Source: a virus. Taken from it: 49,428 bases of DNA. Position numbers and translations under genes: made by a program. The stretch lies in IMG/VR virus record IMGVR_UViG_3300022871_000001, positions 1-49,428 of that record, one strand, 5' to 3'. Shown here piece by piece: positions 25,747 to 32,099 of this stretch (position 1 is its first letter; each line of letters starts with the position of its first letter). Below the pieces are notes generated by a model. The model saw only the letters and a list, made by a program, of their open reading frames with translations. It did no database searches and had not been told where the DNA came from.

Positions 25747-25917
25747 ATGAAAACTATATTAATTTTATTATTCTTATTTTTATCATCTTGCCAAACTGTA
25801 AATTTTAAAGAATATACAGAAGACGGAAAATTGATAAAAGAATATAGCAGAACCGGGACTCCTAACTGGTCTGATAATAAGACAATTCCAGTCTCTTTTT
25901 CAGGAATAGGGGTATAA
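25747..25917 (+). CDS. Small lipoprotein (possible o-spanin)
   Basis: This 56-residue protein starts MKTILILLFLFLSSC, a signal peptide with the lipobox LSSC, so the cysteine at residue 15 should be lipidated. The mature 42 residues are polar with an YSRTGTPNW segment. A short outer-membrane lipoprotein directly after a single-pass membrane protein in a lysis cassette fits an Rz1-like o-spanin, and points to a Gram-negative host. Confidence 0.6.
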   Translation: MKTILILLFLFLSSCQTVNFKEYTEDGKLIKEYSRTGTPNWSDNKTIPVSFSGIGV

Positions 25918-25920
25918 AAA

Positions 25921-26313
25921 ATGAATACTGTATTAACAAAAGAACAATTAGAAAAGTCAAAACTAGAGATTAAAAAATATAATCTTGTACATAATAAACG
26001 TTTTTTTGAGTGTTCAGATAAGTTTATTATTAACTGCTTCAATGGTGCCGGAGCAGATGGAACAAATATTATCGCTAGAATATGTATAACAGAAATACTT
26101 AGTATGTTTATTACTGCGATACTGCTGCACGATTTCAGTTTCACATTAAAAGATGAAGAGTTTGATATTGTTAATCAAGATTTTAGAGAAAACATGGAAA
26201 AACTATTAGATGCAAAATCATCAAATATATTCTCTAAATCATGGAATAGATTTTTAAAAATTGCCGCGTTCGATATGGTAAATAAATTTGGTAATAAATG
26301 GGAGCTAATATGA
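25921..26313 (+). CDS. Conserved-type phage protein in lysis cassette, unknown function
   Basis: This 130-residue protein has the layout NCFNGAGADG, then ITEILSMFITAILLHDFSFT, then a helical C-terminus WNRFLKIAAFDMVNKFG. This NG-G then ITE then HD spacing resembles a family of small phage proteins of unknown role, many found near lysis genes. It sits where an endolysin would be expected, but it lacks any lysozyme, amidase or peptidase motif that I recognise. Confidence 0.6.
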   Translation: MNTVLTKEQLEKSKLEIKKYNLVHNKRFFECSDKFIINCFNGAGADGTNIIARICITEILSMFITAILLHDFSFTLKDEEFDIVNQDFRENMEKLLDAKSSNIFSKSWNRFLKIAAFDMVNKFGNKWELI

Positions 26314-26510
26314 ATGAATTACTTAAAAAACTAACTAATACAAAAACTATTATTGCAATAGCGTCATCGTTATTATTAATAGCGCAGACGTTAGGGTTGA
26401 AAATTGACAATGAAAAAGTAATGATTGTTGTTAATTTAGTGCTAACTATAGGCATTTTATTGGGAGTATTAAATAAATCAGGTATGAATACAACTAAAAT
26501 GGATAAATAA
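26310..26510 (+). CDS. Holin (phi LC3-like)
   Basis: The start at 26310 is supported by GGGAG six bases upstream, rather than the ATG at 26298 that forms part of that site. The product has 66 residues with two membrane segments (TIIAIASSLLLIAQTLG and VMIVVNLVLTIGILLGVL) separated by LKIDNEK, which matches the phi LC3 type of small holins. It should open the inner membrane at the end of infection. Confidence 0.8.
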   Translation: MNELLKKLTNTKTIIAIASSLLLIAQTLGLKIDNEKVMIVVNLVLTIGILLGVLNKSGMNTTKMDK

Positions 26511-26512
26511 TT

Positions 26513-26860
26513 ATGCTACATAAACTAATCAAATTCTATAATAAATATATTACTACATATATGCAGTTCAAAAAAGATAGTAAACATTTAGTATATCTCA
26601 ATGAGACTACACAAAATAAATATGAAAAAGTTGAGACATTATTATTAAAGAATGAGATAGATATTTTATGCGAAAATGATCTTGAAGAGTTGAGTAGAAG
26701 TACTCGTATAATAAGTTTATGTTTTACTGAACAAGAAGAAATGCAAGAAGCACTAACAATAAACATTGATTTTATATTAAAGAACAAATGGAAGTATAAG
26801 ATTGCATATTATACAATTGAAGCGCTCTGTATTTTAGGAATTACTAACAAAATTAAATAA
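26513..26860 (+). CDS. Protein after the holin, unknown function
   Basis: This 115-residue protein starts MLHKLIKFYNKYITTYMQ and is mostly helical and acidic. It is the last gene of the long plus-strand late block and lies just before the terminator at 26922. No family is recognised. Confidence 0.6.
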   Translation: MLHKLIKFYNKYITTYMQFKKDSKHLVYLNETTQNKYEKVETLLLKNEIDILCENDLEELSRSTRIISLCFTEQEEMQEALTINIDFILKNKWKYKIAYYTIEALCILGITNKIK

Positions 26861-26921
26861 TATACTCTGGAAGTCTATATAAATTAAGTTATATATAAAC
26901 TATTAGATTTAAGTATATTAT

Positions 26922-26950
26922 GGACTAGATTTTATGCTAGTCCTTTTTTT
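26922..26950 (+). terminator. Intrinsic terminator of the late operon
   Basis: GGACTAG at 26922-26928 pairs with CTAGTCC at 26937-26943 around an 8-base loop, followed by seven T bases. It separates the plus-strand late genes from the convergent minus-strand block. Confidence 0.85.
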
Positions 26951-26973
26951 ATGTTTAAACAATATTTTTATAA

Positions 26974-27546
26974 TTATTTCATATGACTGATCTTATCAAT
27001 GAATTCCTGTTCTTTTGTTAAAGCACTTTTCATATAATAATTATCTTCTAATCTCATACCCCAATTTTCGCAATAATATCCAGGCTCTACTGCAATTATC
27101 TCATTATCATAAGTATCATGTACTATATTTGTAATTCCGTGATTCAAACGATGATTACAATCCGGCAACACAGTATTCCATATCTTCTCTGCAGTATCTT
27201 CTAATAACGTTCTTTTTACTGTTTTTAAAAAGTTAAATTTTTCCCTATACTTTGCAGGAATAAATCTTCCGCAGTAGAGCATGCGTGTGATATCACTACA
27301 TTGATCGTTAATCTTAAAACCAAAGTCAATTAAAACTAGATCACCTTTCCTTAATTGTCTATTAGTCGCTGGTTCATTGTGTATTTCCCTAGTATTCTCG
27401 CCAAACGCTACTAAAGGATAGAAGGCAATATGGCCACTTCTGATAATAAAGTCTACAACATCAATTTCCCTTAGCCCTACGCATATAAAATCTTTTAATG
27501 CCGAGTAAATTTGTTCAGTAAAATCGAATACATCGTTAGTTTTCAT
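26974..27546 (-). CDS. Compact M24-family metallopeptidase
   Basis: This 190-residue protein has the complete active site of the M24 (methionine aminopeptidase / Xaa-Pro dipeptidase) fold: H56 in TREIHNEP, metal ligands D74 (LVLIDFGF), D85 (CSDITRML, eleven residues after D74 as in the family), H136 (LNHGI) with H143 seven residues later, E154 (IAVEPGYY) and E167 (MRLEDN). It is clearly shorter than the usual about 250 residues because the part between D85 and H136 is trimmed. It should remove N-terminal residues from peptides or be a binding-only derivative. It is the last gene of the minus-strand operon, with GAGGAGA before its start. Confidence 0.82.
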   Translation of the reverse strand: MKTNDVFDFTEQIYSALKDFICVGLREIDVVDFIIRSGHIAFYPLVAFGENTREIHNEPATNRQLRKGDLVLIDFGFKINDQCSDITRMLYCGRFIPAKYREKFNFLKTVKRTLLEDTAEKIWNTVLPDCNHRLNHGITNIVHDTYDNEIIAVEPGYYCENWGMRLEDNYYMKSALTKEQEFIDKISHMK

Positions 27547-27583
27547 AATTATCTCCTCTTATTTTACATTTAATCCTTGACAT

Positions 27584-27766
27584 TTAACTTATCATATTTA
27601 CTATTTCATCTGTAGTTTCTATAACATCAATATCTTCTACTATATTATTAGTAACTATTCTTATTGTTGTAAAAGTGTTCTTATAATTACGAAAGAAGTA
27701 TATTATATTTAGTTCATTGATCCTTAGATCACTGCCATTTGTTGTTTTTACATAAATAAAATTCAT
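27584..27766 (-). CDS. Small protein, unknown function
   Basis: The chosen start gives 60 residues (MNFIYVKTTNGSDLRINELN); it overlaps the TGA of the 20-residue frame upstream as ATGA. A GTG three codons earlier is less likely. The protein is beta-rich with an acidic end (DIDVIETTDEIVNMIS). No family is recognised. Confidence 0.6.
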   Translation of the reverse strand: MNFIYVKTTNGSDLRINELNIIYFFRNYKNTFTTIRIVTNNIVEDIDVIETTDEIVNMIS

Positions 27767-27825
27767 AATAACCACTTATATTTATTATTTTTTTTTGCTC
27801 TATTAATATATTTTTTAAGCTTCAT
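27763..27825 (-). CDS. Very small basic peptide
   Basis: A 20-residue frame (MKLKKYINRAKKNNKYKWLL) has a strong AAAGGAGGAG site and overlaps the next gene as ATGA. It is the first frame after the minus-strand promoter at 27878-27906. It may be a true peptide or a leader that couples translation. Confidence 0.5.
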   Translation of the reverse strand: MKLKKYINRAKKNNKYKWLL

Positions 27826-27877
27826 TATTTTCTCCTCCTTTATATTTTAATTATATTTCTTTCTCTTTATATAATAT

Positions 27878-27906
27878 ATTATAACATATACATCACATTT
27901 TGTCAA
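27878..27906 (-). promoter_or_regulatory. Promoter of the shared early family
   Basis: On the minus strand CTATTGACA, a 17-bp spacer and TATAAT occur. It should drive the genes 27825 to 26974, including the M24 peptidase. Confidence 0.8.
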
Positions 27907-27923
27907 TAGCAGTTTTAATTCTT

Positions 27924-28190
27924 TTACTTTTTTATTTCTTCTCTAATCTTATTTACTATTGCACTATATTCTGATCTAGCATCATTTATTTTTTTAACTA
28001 GTTCAGCAGTAAATGCTTCATCTTCTAATCCTTTTGATATATCTAGTGTATTGCTCTTCCCTTTATGATAATCTTCTGAACTTGTTGCCCCCCATGTGCC
28101 ATATTTTGCTGTGAATCCTCTCGCATATAATATCAAAACTAAATTTTTTATAATGCTTTTAAGTTCTGCTAATCTTTTAAAACTATTCAT
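27924..28190 (-). CDS. Small phage protein, unknown function
   Basis: This 88-residue protein is helical at both ends with a central glycine-rich piece (GFTAKYGTWGATSSEDYHKG). Its leader region (28199-28273) is the inverted copy of the leader at 31231-31305. It follows rha by about 80 bp. No function can be assigned. Confidence 0.6.
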   Translation of the reverse strand: MNSFKRLAELKSIIKNLVLILYARGFTAKYGTWGATSSEDYHKGKSNTLDISKGLEDEAFTAELVKKINDARSEYSAIVNKIREEIKK

Positions 28191-28198
28191 TTTTATTA

Positions 28199-28273
28199 CT
28201 TTCTTAGTGTTAATGACTTTGTTAATAACTCTATATTTTGTGCCTAGTGTGCCTGTTAATAACTTTCACTATA
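28199..28273 (-). repeat. 75-bp inverted repeat, left arm
   Basis: This arm matches the reverse complement of 31231-31305 with one mismatch. It contains GTTATTAACA, GTTATTAACAAAG and CATTAACAC words, and GGCACACTAGGCACA, so it may hold operators. It lies between rha and the gene at 27924. Confidence 0.9.
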
Positions 28274-28973
28274 TATTTAATATGTTTTTAATTTTGTCTA
28301 GAAGGTATATTTGTCCTTTGCCGGTAATTAGATATGTTGTAACTAATAAATCGCCCTTAATAGAAGTTAAAACTGTTTCTTTAATTTCGAATATGCCCAT
28401 ATTTATATATCTTTGAAACGGAGAATTTTTAGATCTACCGGCTTTTATCAAAAATCCATTTTTGCGCAGTAGGTTGAATAGTTTATTACGACCTATTTTT
28501 ATGCCATAGTTATTTAACACTTTTGCATAATCACAAACCGGTATCGATTCTGAGGAGTTCGCTACACTTTTACCGAAGTTTGAAAAAGGTTTATCAAGTT
28601 TTAATTGTTCTGATTTTCTTTCATTTAATTCTACTATATCTACTAATGCTAATAGAGCTTCTTTGTACGTTGCAGGCAGCTTTGGCATATTTTGATTTTC
28701 AAGTTCTTCCCAGCGTGATAAAACTATATCTCTTAATTTTGTTGAATATCCTGTCAATAAAATCATTAATTCATGGTACGGTAAAAGATATTGCTTTTGG
28801 AATCTTCCACAACTGTCACTATAGATCTCCTCAAAAGTGAGGTAACCTTTTTTAAGATCTTTTAACATTTTTTCAATGTCTCTAAGTACATTGTCATGTC
28901 TCTTCCCTGTTTCTTTTGCAATTTCTCTACTGCTCATCGTCACTTTATTGTCCCTAACTTTTAAATTATTCAT
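28269..28973 (-). CDS. rha: Rha-family regulator with KilAC-like C-terminal domain
   Basis: The N-terminal about 90 residues are a Rha domain (VTMSSREIAKETGKRHDNVL, then FQKQYLLPYHELMILLTGYS). The C-terminal part (VCDYAKVLNNYGIKIGRNKL, LLRKNGFLIKAGRS, then a stretch ending in LDKIKNIL) matches the KilAC/ANT domain of antirepressors. The Rha plus ANT combination is typical of phage regulators that interfere with repressors or host functions. A relic of its middle part lies at 31186-31243. The 234-residue length fits the family. Confidence 0.88.
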   Translation of the reverse strand: MNNLKVRDNKVTMSSREIAKETGKRHDNVLRDIEKMLKDLKKGYLTFEEIYSDSCGRFQKQYLLPYHELMILLTGYSTKLRDIVLSRWEELENQNMPKLPATYKEALLALVDIVELNERKSEQLKLDKPFSNFGKSVANSSESIPVCDYAKVLNNYGIKIGRNKLFNLLRKNGFLIKAGRSKNSPFQRYINMGIFEIKETVLTSIKGDLLVTTYLITGKGQIYLLDKIKNILNI

Positions 28974-28976
28974 TTG

Positions 28977-29255
28977 TTAACTCTCCTCTATCTCATTTAA
29001 TAAATTAATATCTCTTTTTGCACGTTCTATAATTGATATTCTTTTTATTTCTCTACATGTAGCTCCAGTTTGTTGTTCTGCTGCTTCATAGCATTTACTT
29101 ATATCGCAAAAACAGTCCTCACAGTCAAATTCAGCTAGAAGTAGGTCTAGTGCCATATTTCTATATTCAATTTCATTTGTTAATATATCAATATGTTCAA
29201 AAAGAGCTTTGATTTGATTAGATATAATTTCTAATTGTTCTTTATCGTGTTGCAT
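28977..29255 (-). CDS. Small cysteine-rich protein, unknown function
   Basis: This 92-residue protein is a helical N-terminus followed by FDCEDCFCDISKC and a later TGATC, five cysteines that could bind a metal. It lies four bases before rha and is probably co-transcribed with it. No family is recognised. Confidence 0.6.
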   Translation of the reverse strand: MQHDKEQLEIISNQIKALFEHIDILTNEIEYRNMALDLLLAEFDCEDCFCDISKCYEAAEQQTGATCREIKRISIIERAKRDINLLNEIEES

Positions 29256-29264
29256 TTTTAAATC

Positions 29265-29513
29265 CTAAATTAATCTTAAAAATTTTAATATTTTTTGTAC
29301 TAATGTTAATTCTATCTTTAACTGTTTTTTTAATGTTTTTATTCTTGCCTCACAATTTGTAATTTTATTTAACATGATATATATCGTATATTTTGCTTCA
29401 TCTTTTGGAATAATCCTTATTCCAGAATTATCTATTTCATAAATTAGATTTTTAAATTCAACTACATAATCTTCTAAAATTTCTATTTCGTCTTTTATTG
29501 TAATATCATCCAT
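29265..29513 (-). CDS. Small helical protein, unknown function
   Basis: This 82-residue protein (MDDITIKDEIEILEDYVVEF at its start) is mainly helical and charged, with a hydrophobic end. It has an AGGAAT site. It lies second in the operon that contains rha. No function can be assigned. Confidence 0.6.
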   Translation of the reverse strand: MDDITIKDEIEILEDYVVEFKNLIYEIDNSGIRIIPKDEAKYTIYIMLNKITNCEARIKTLKKQLKIELTLVQKILKFLRLI

Positions 29514-29515
29514 TT

Positions 29516-29587
29516 TTAAAATTCCTTTATTTTATAACTTTTTATATAAATTTCGCTATAATCTTTTATTATTTTATAACCCTCCAT
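29516..29587 (-). CDS. Possible 23-residue peptide
   Basis: The frame MEGYKIIKDYSEIYIKSYKI ends two bases before the start of the next gene, so it may be a coupled leader. The ribosome binding site is weak. It starts just downstream of the promoter at 29598-29625. Confidence 0.3.
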   Translation of the reverse strand: MEGYKIIKDYSEIYIKSYKIKEF

Positions 29588-29597
29588 TTTGATCTTA

Positions 29598-29625
29598 ATT
29601 ATAAGCCCATATCGTTATTTGTCAA
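29598..29625 (-). promoter_or_regulatory. Promoter of the shared early family
   Basis: On the minus strand TTGACA and TATAAT are separated by 16 bp. The -35 box is inside the last codons (PIDK) of the gene at 29615-29782. It should drive 29513 to 28269, including rha. Confidence 0.8.
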
Positions 29626-29782
29626 TAGGCTTTTTTAAATATTTTGAATATATTTCTCCAAAATGTTTTGCTAAACCTTTTTGTATCCAGTACATTGCTG
29701 CTTGTTCATCACTTACTTCTAGCCTCCTAGCGTACTTGTGAATCCATCTCATTTGTATCATATTGTATTTTAATGTTGTCAT
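29615..29782 (-). CDS. Small basic protein, unknown function
   Basis: This 55-residue frame (MTTLKYNMIQMRWIHKYARR at its start) has a very strong GGAGGGAT site. It has a helical pattern (EQAAMYWIQKGLAKHFGEIY) like short helix-turn-helix or coiled proteins. It is preceded by the promoter at 29811-29838. The end of the gene doubles as the -35 box of the next promoter. Confidence 0.65.
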   Translation of the reverse strand: MTTLKYNMIQMRWIHKYARRLEVSDEQAAMYWIQKGLAKHFGEIYSKYLKKPIDK

Positions 29783-29810
29783 CTCTAATCCCTCCTGCTT
29801 TATACTAGTA

Positions 29811-29838
29811 ATTGTACGCCTAAATAGCTGTTTGTCAA
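29811..29838 (-). promoter_or_regulatory. Promoter of the shared early family
   Basis: On the minus strand CTATTGACA, a 16-bp spacer and TACAAT occur. Upstream of it are A-tracts (CTTAAAAAACTTAAAAAAAG) spaced about one helical turn, like an UP element. It serves the gene at 29782. Confidence 0.7.
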
Positions 29839-29893
29839 TAGGCGAAACAAGCTTTTTTTAAGTTTTTTAAGTTTTTTTTATAACTAAAATTGA

Positions 29894-29965
29894 CGGGCGT
29901 TAATAGAGTCGAACTATCAATAACAGAGATAAATCTGTCGTACTGCCGTAGTACTTTGAACGCCC
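29894..29965 (-). tRNA. tRNA-like gene with non-standard anticodon loop
   Basis: On the minus strand, GGGCGTT (29959-29965) pairs with AACGCCC (29895-29901) to form a 7-bp acceptor stem, with G as the discriminator base. The T-arm is canonical (GATAG, loop TTCGACT, CTATT). The D-arm is GTACT/AGTAC with a GG-containing loop. The anticodon arm ACAG/CTGT leaves the 8-base loop ATTTATCT; pairing one more A-T leaves six. Neither is the normal seven, so the anticodon (TTA or TAT are possible) is uncertain. The CCA end is not encoded. It may be a working phage tRNA, a decaying one, or a mimic. Confidence 0.7.
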
Positions 29966-29997
29966 ATAAAATGTTTTTTATCTCTTTCATATTAGTA

Positions 29998-30026
29998 ATT
30001 ATATATAGTAACATTAACTTTGTCAA
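29998..30026 (-). promoter_or_regulatory. Promoter before the tRNA-like gene
   Basis: On the minus strand TTGACA, 17 bp and TATAAT precede the tRNA-like gene by about 33 bp. The sequence upstream (CCTATTGACA side, A-tracts at 30037-30060) is a near copy of that at 29833-29870, so the promoter module is duplicated on each side of the tRNA. Confidence 0.8.
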
Positions 30027-30039
30027 TAGGCGAATTAAT

Positions 30040-31139
30040 TTTTTTTTAAGTTTTTTTTAAGTTTATTTATTATGATTTGATTATCTAAATCTAAAAACAC
30101 AATAGACGCGTCTTAGAATGCAAAAGATATAAGACCCGATACAGTTATCACAAATCAATACAATCAAAAGCACATATAACAGTATGATCAAATTTAACCC
30201 TATTTTAACTTATATATTGGATTGGTAAATAACATTCCACCTAGTTAACCATATCAGTTCGCTTTTTAACTCTTACTTTTAATATCAAAATAATTATTTA
30301 AAAAACATGTAAAAAATCTTATTCCTGACTGTCTAGATAAAATATCTTTAATATCTTACTTATATTTATTATGTTCATTGTGTCGATGTCCGGTCGATGT
30401 GTTGATTATTTCTTTATCATTCTTTTTTAAACAGCGATAGGATCTGTTATTGCTTTAGACATAATAATTACTTTCTATCTTTATTATTAATGTCAAATAT
30501 AATAATAAAATAAGGGAGGTCAATAATATTTTTAGATTTTGACCCCTTCTTTTATATATGTTATTAGAATAATAATATATATTCTTGTTAGTGTCCGATT
30601 TAAAAAACGACGAGGTGTAACTTATTGATTGCTAAGTACTTATAAGAAAAATCCGCTGTCCGGTCGCTGTCCGAACGCTTGTTTTAATTAGTTGTAAGTT
30701 ACTAATAATAAGCTAGTTGCCTTATGCAATCCGCTGTCCACTGACCCTTTTTTTTTGACCTGCAATTTTTACCCATTTTTGATGATTATATTGATCTTTT
30801 AAAGTTCGTTGTTCAAACACTTGTTTTAATTAGTTGTAAGTTGTTAATTTATAATATGTTATCTTATGTAGTTCGCTGTCCAGTCGCTGTCCGATTTTAA
30901 AAAATAGAGTTTATAAATAGCTTATGATTAATATGTTATAAACTAATTTCGCTGTCCACTACTTTTTGCTAAAATTTCAATACAATTCTGATTTGTTAGA
31001 GATCTATATAGATTGATAGAACGTACATCGAAGCATCGACACGTCGACACATCTACAGAATATCGACACATCTACCTATTGTTTTGATTCATGTTTGGCA
31101 AGAAATTAAAGATTTTATCAAAATAACTAAAAACTGCTA
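30040..31139. other. Non-coding, iteron-rich region, probable replication origin
   Basis: No credible gene occurs in this 1.1-kb stretch. It holds at least six exact copies of CGCTGTCC (30654, 30665, 30732, 30874, 30885, 30950), several pairs spaced 11 bp apart, with variants CGATGTCC (30384) and GTGTCCGATT (30591). Two longer repeats share TTGTTTTAATTAGTTGTAAG (30680 and 30820). A second word, CGACACATCTAC, occurs twice near 31045 and 31065. The reverse complement GGACAGCG is repeated inside the initiator gene at 36.4 kb. This is the make-up of a phage origin bound by its own initiator. Confidence 0.65.
30516..30600 (-). pseudogene. Decayed inverted fragment of the initiator gene
   Basis: Read on the minus strand, this stretch begins AATCGGACACTAACAAGAATA, which is identical to about 36545-36565 of the initiator gene, and after a variable piece continues with GGGTCAAAA as at 36599. 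In translation it keeps KSDTNKN and later GQNL. It is therefore a broken, inverted duplicate of part of the initiator gene. Confidence 0.6.
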
Positions 31140-31167
31140 TTGACAAATTTACTTTTTGTAGTACACT
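31140..31167 (+). promoter_or_regulatory. First rightward early promoter
   Basis: CTATTGACA, a 16-bp spacer and TACACT precede the leader that leads into the rightward early genes. The -10 is the weakest of the family, which suggests it may need activation or be regulated. Confidence 0.65.
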
Positions 31168-31185
31168 TATCTAACAAAGGGAAAA

Positions 31186-31248
31186 ATGTTAAAAAATCTT
31201 AAAAAAGGTAACACAACTTTTAGGGATACCTATAGTGACAGTTATTAA
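31186..31248 (+). pseudogene. Relic of rha acting as a possible 20-residue leader
   Basis: The frame MLKNLKKGNTTFRDTYSDSY has AAAGGGAAA before its ATG. Positions 31186-31243 match the rha gene (28868 down to 28811) without gaps with about a dozen differences; rha reads MLKDLKKGYLTFEEIYSDS there. After TATAGTGACAGTT it jumps to sequence found downstream of rha. A deletion between two similar TATAGTGA words explains it. Confidence 0.7.
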
Positions 31249-31305
31249 CAGGCACACTAGGCACAAAATATAGAGTTATTAACAAAGTCATTAACACTAA
31301 GAAAG
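31231..31305 (+). repeat. 75-bp inverted repeat, right arm
   Basis: This arm is the reverse complement of 28199-28273 with one mismatch. It forms the untranslated leader of the gene at 31315, as the left arm does for the gene at 28190. It carries GTTATTAACA and CATTAACAC words that may be operators. Confidence 0.9.
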
Positions 31306-31314
31306 GCAAATAAA

Positions 31315-31503
31315 ATGAAACAGGGATATGCAGCATTATCAGCACGACAGCATCTAATTCAAAGATCAGTTAACCGGATTAAAAAAGAATCAAAAAATCA
31401 TTTAAGTTATGGAGATGATATTGATGATCAAAAAACGTTATTATATATGCAATCTGTTAAAGATATATTAGAAGAATTACAGGAAATAATAGATATAAAA
31501 TAA
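31315..31503 (+). CDS. Small charged protein, unknown function
   Basis: This 62-residue protein (MKQGYAALSARQHLIQRSVN at its start) has a helical second half that reappears in the frame at 31868-31996. It is the first full rightward early gene. The ribosome binding site AAGAAAGG is moderate. No family is recognised. Confidence 0.6.
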   Translation: MKQGYAALSARQHLIQRSVNRIKKESKNHLSYGDDIDDQKTLLYMQSVKDILEELQEIIDIK

Positions 31504-31606
31504 TATAAAAAACTTTCAAAAAACTTCTTTTAACTATTGACAAATTGCATTAAGTGCATATAATGTATAATAGAAAGAGAGGTAAATGAAATGAAAAATT
31601 TAACAA
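31384..31606 (+). repeat. Duplicated cassette, copy 1
   Basis: These 223 bp recur at 31877-32099 with one difference seen. The unit spans the 3' half of one small gene, a full promoter and the start of the next gene, so recombination or copying has moved a promoter plus gene boundary. Confidence 0.93.
31537..31564 (+). promoter_or_regulatory. Promoter of the shared early family
   Basis: TTGACA, 16 bp and TATAAT. Phased A-tracts lie just upstream (AAAAAACTTTCAAAAAACTTC). It serves the gene at 31591. Confidence 0.85.
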
Positions 31607-31878
31607 ATAAGTTAGTAGATCAAGGATATAAATTAGAAGTTAATTATAAACTTAATTTTCAAAAAAGGAATTTAGAAATGAAAACTACAAACAGTGAATT
31701 TTTAATGAATAAGGTTATAAGATTAACCGGTCACACAAAAGAACAAATTATGAATGATTATTATAATTCTTATAGAGTTTCAGATTTTATAAAAAGTTTG
31801 GATGGAGATGATATAAATAGTGCTAAAATTACAAGCACTTTGAGAAATTTATATAAAAAATTAAGTAATGAATCTTAA
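31591..31878 (+). CDS. Small protein, unknown function
   Basis: This 95-residue protein shares its first residues MKNLT and its promoter with the gene at 32084 because of the cassette duplication. The rest (VIRLTGHTKEQIMNDYYNSY) is helical. Its end overlaps the start of the repeated frame at 31868. No function is recognised. Confidence 0.6.
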   Translation: MKNLTNKLVDQGYKLEVNYKLNFQKRNLEMKTTNSEFLMNKVIRLTGHTKEQIMNDYYNSYRVSDFIKSLDGDDINSAKITSTLRNLYKKLSNES

Positions 31879-31996
31879 AGAATCAAAAAATCATTTAAGT
31901 TATGGAGATGATATTGATGATCAAAAAACGTTATTATATATGCAATCTGTTAAAGATATATTAGAAGAATTACAGGAAATAATAGATATAAAATAA
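31868..31996 (+). CDS. Truncated paralogue of the 31315 product
   Basis: The frame is MNLK followed by ESKNHLSYGDDIDDQKTLLY and onward, identical to the last 38 residues of the 31315 product. The start lies inside the preceding gene (AGTAATGAATC). It is the coding part of the duplicated cassette and may be a harmless passenger. Confidence 0.5.
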   Translation: MNLKESKNHLSYGDDIDDQKTLLYMQSVKDILEELQEIIDIK

Positions 31997-32099
31997 TATA
32001 AAAAACTTTCAAAAAACTTCTTTTAACTATTGACAAATTGCATTAAGTGCGTATAATGTATAATAGAAAGAGAGGTAAATGAAATGAAAAATTTAACAA
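31877..32099 (+). repeat. Duplicated cassette, copy 2
   Basis: This is the second copy of 31384-31606, offset by 493 bp in the same orientation. The one visible difference is GCGTA in place of GCATA in the promoter spacer. Confidence 0.93.
32030..32057 (+). promoter_or_regulatory. Promoter of the shared early family (second cassette copy)
   Basis: TTGACA, 16 bp and TATAAT, duplicated from 31537-31564. It serves the gene at 32084. Confidence 0.85.

Noticed and set aside
29835-30026. 63-residue minus-strand frame
   Set aside because: It spans the tRNA-like gene and two promoters, has no good ribosome binding site and is best explained as chance.
26974-31300. A classical CI/Cro-type lysogeny switch
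   Set aside because: The block has a Rha/KilAC regulator and divergent transcription, but I see no repressor with a clear helix-turn-helix plus LexA-like domain, and no integrase or attachment site in the window.
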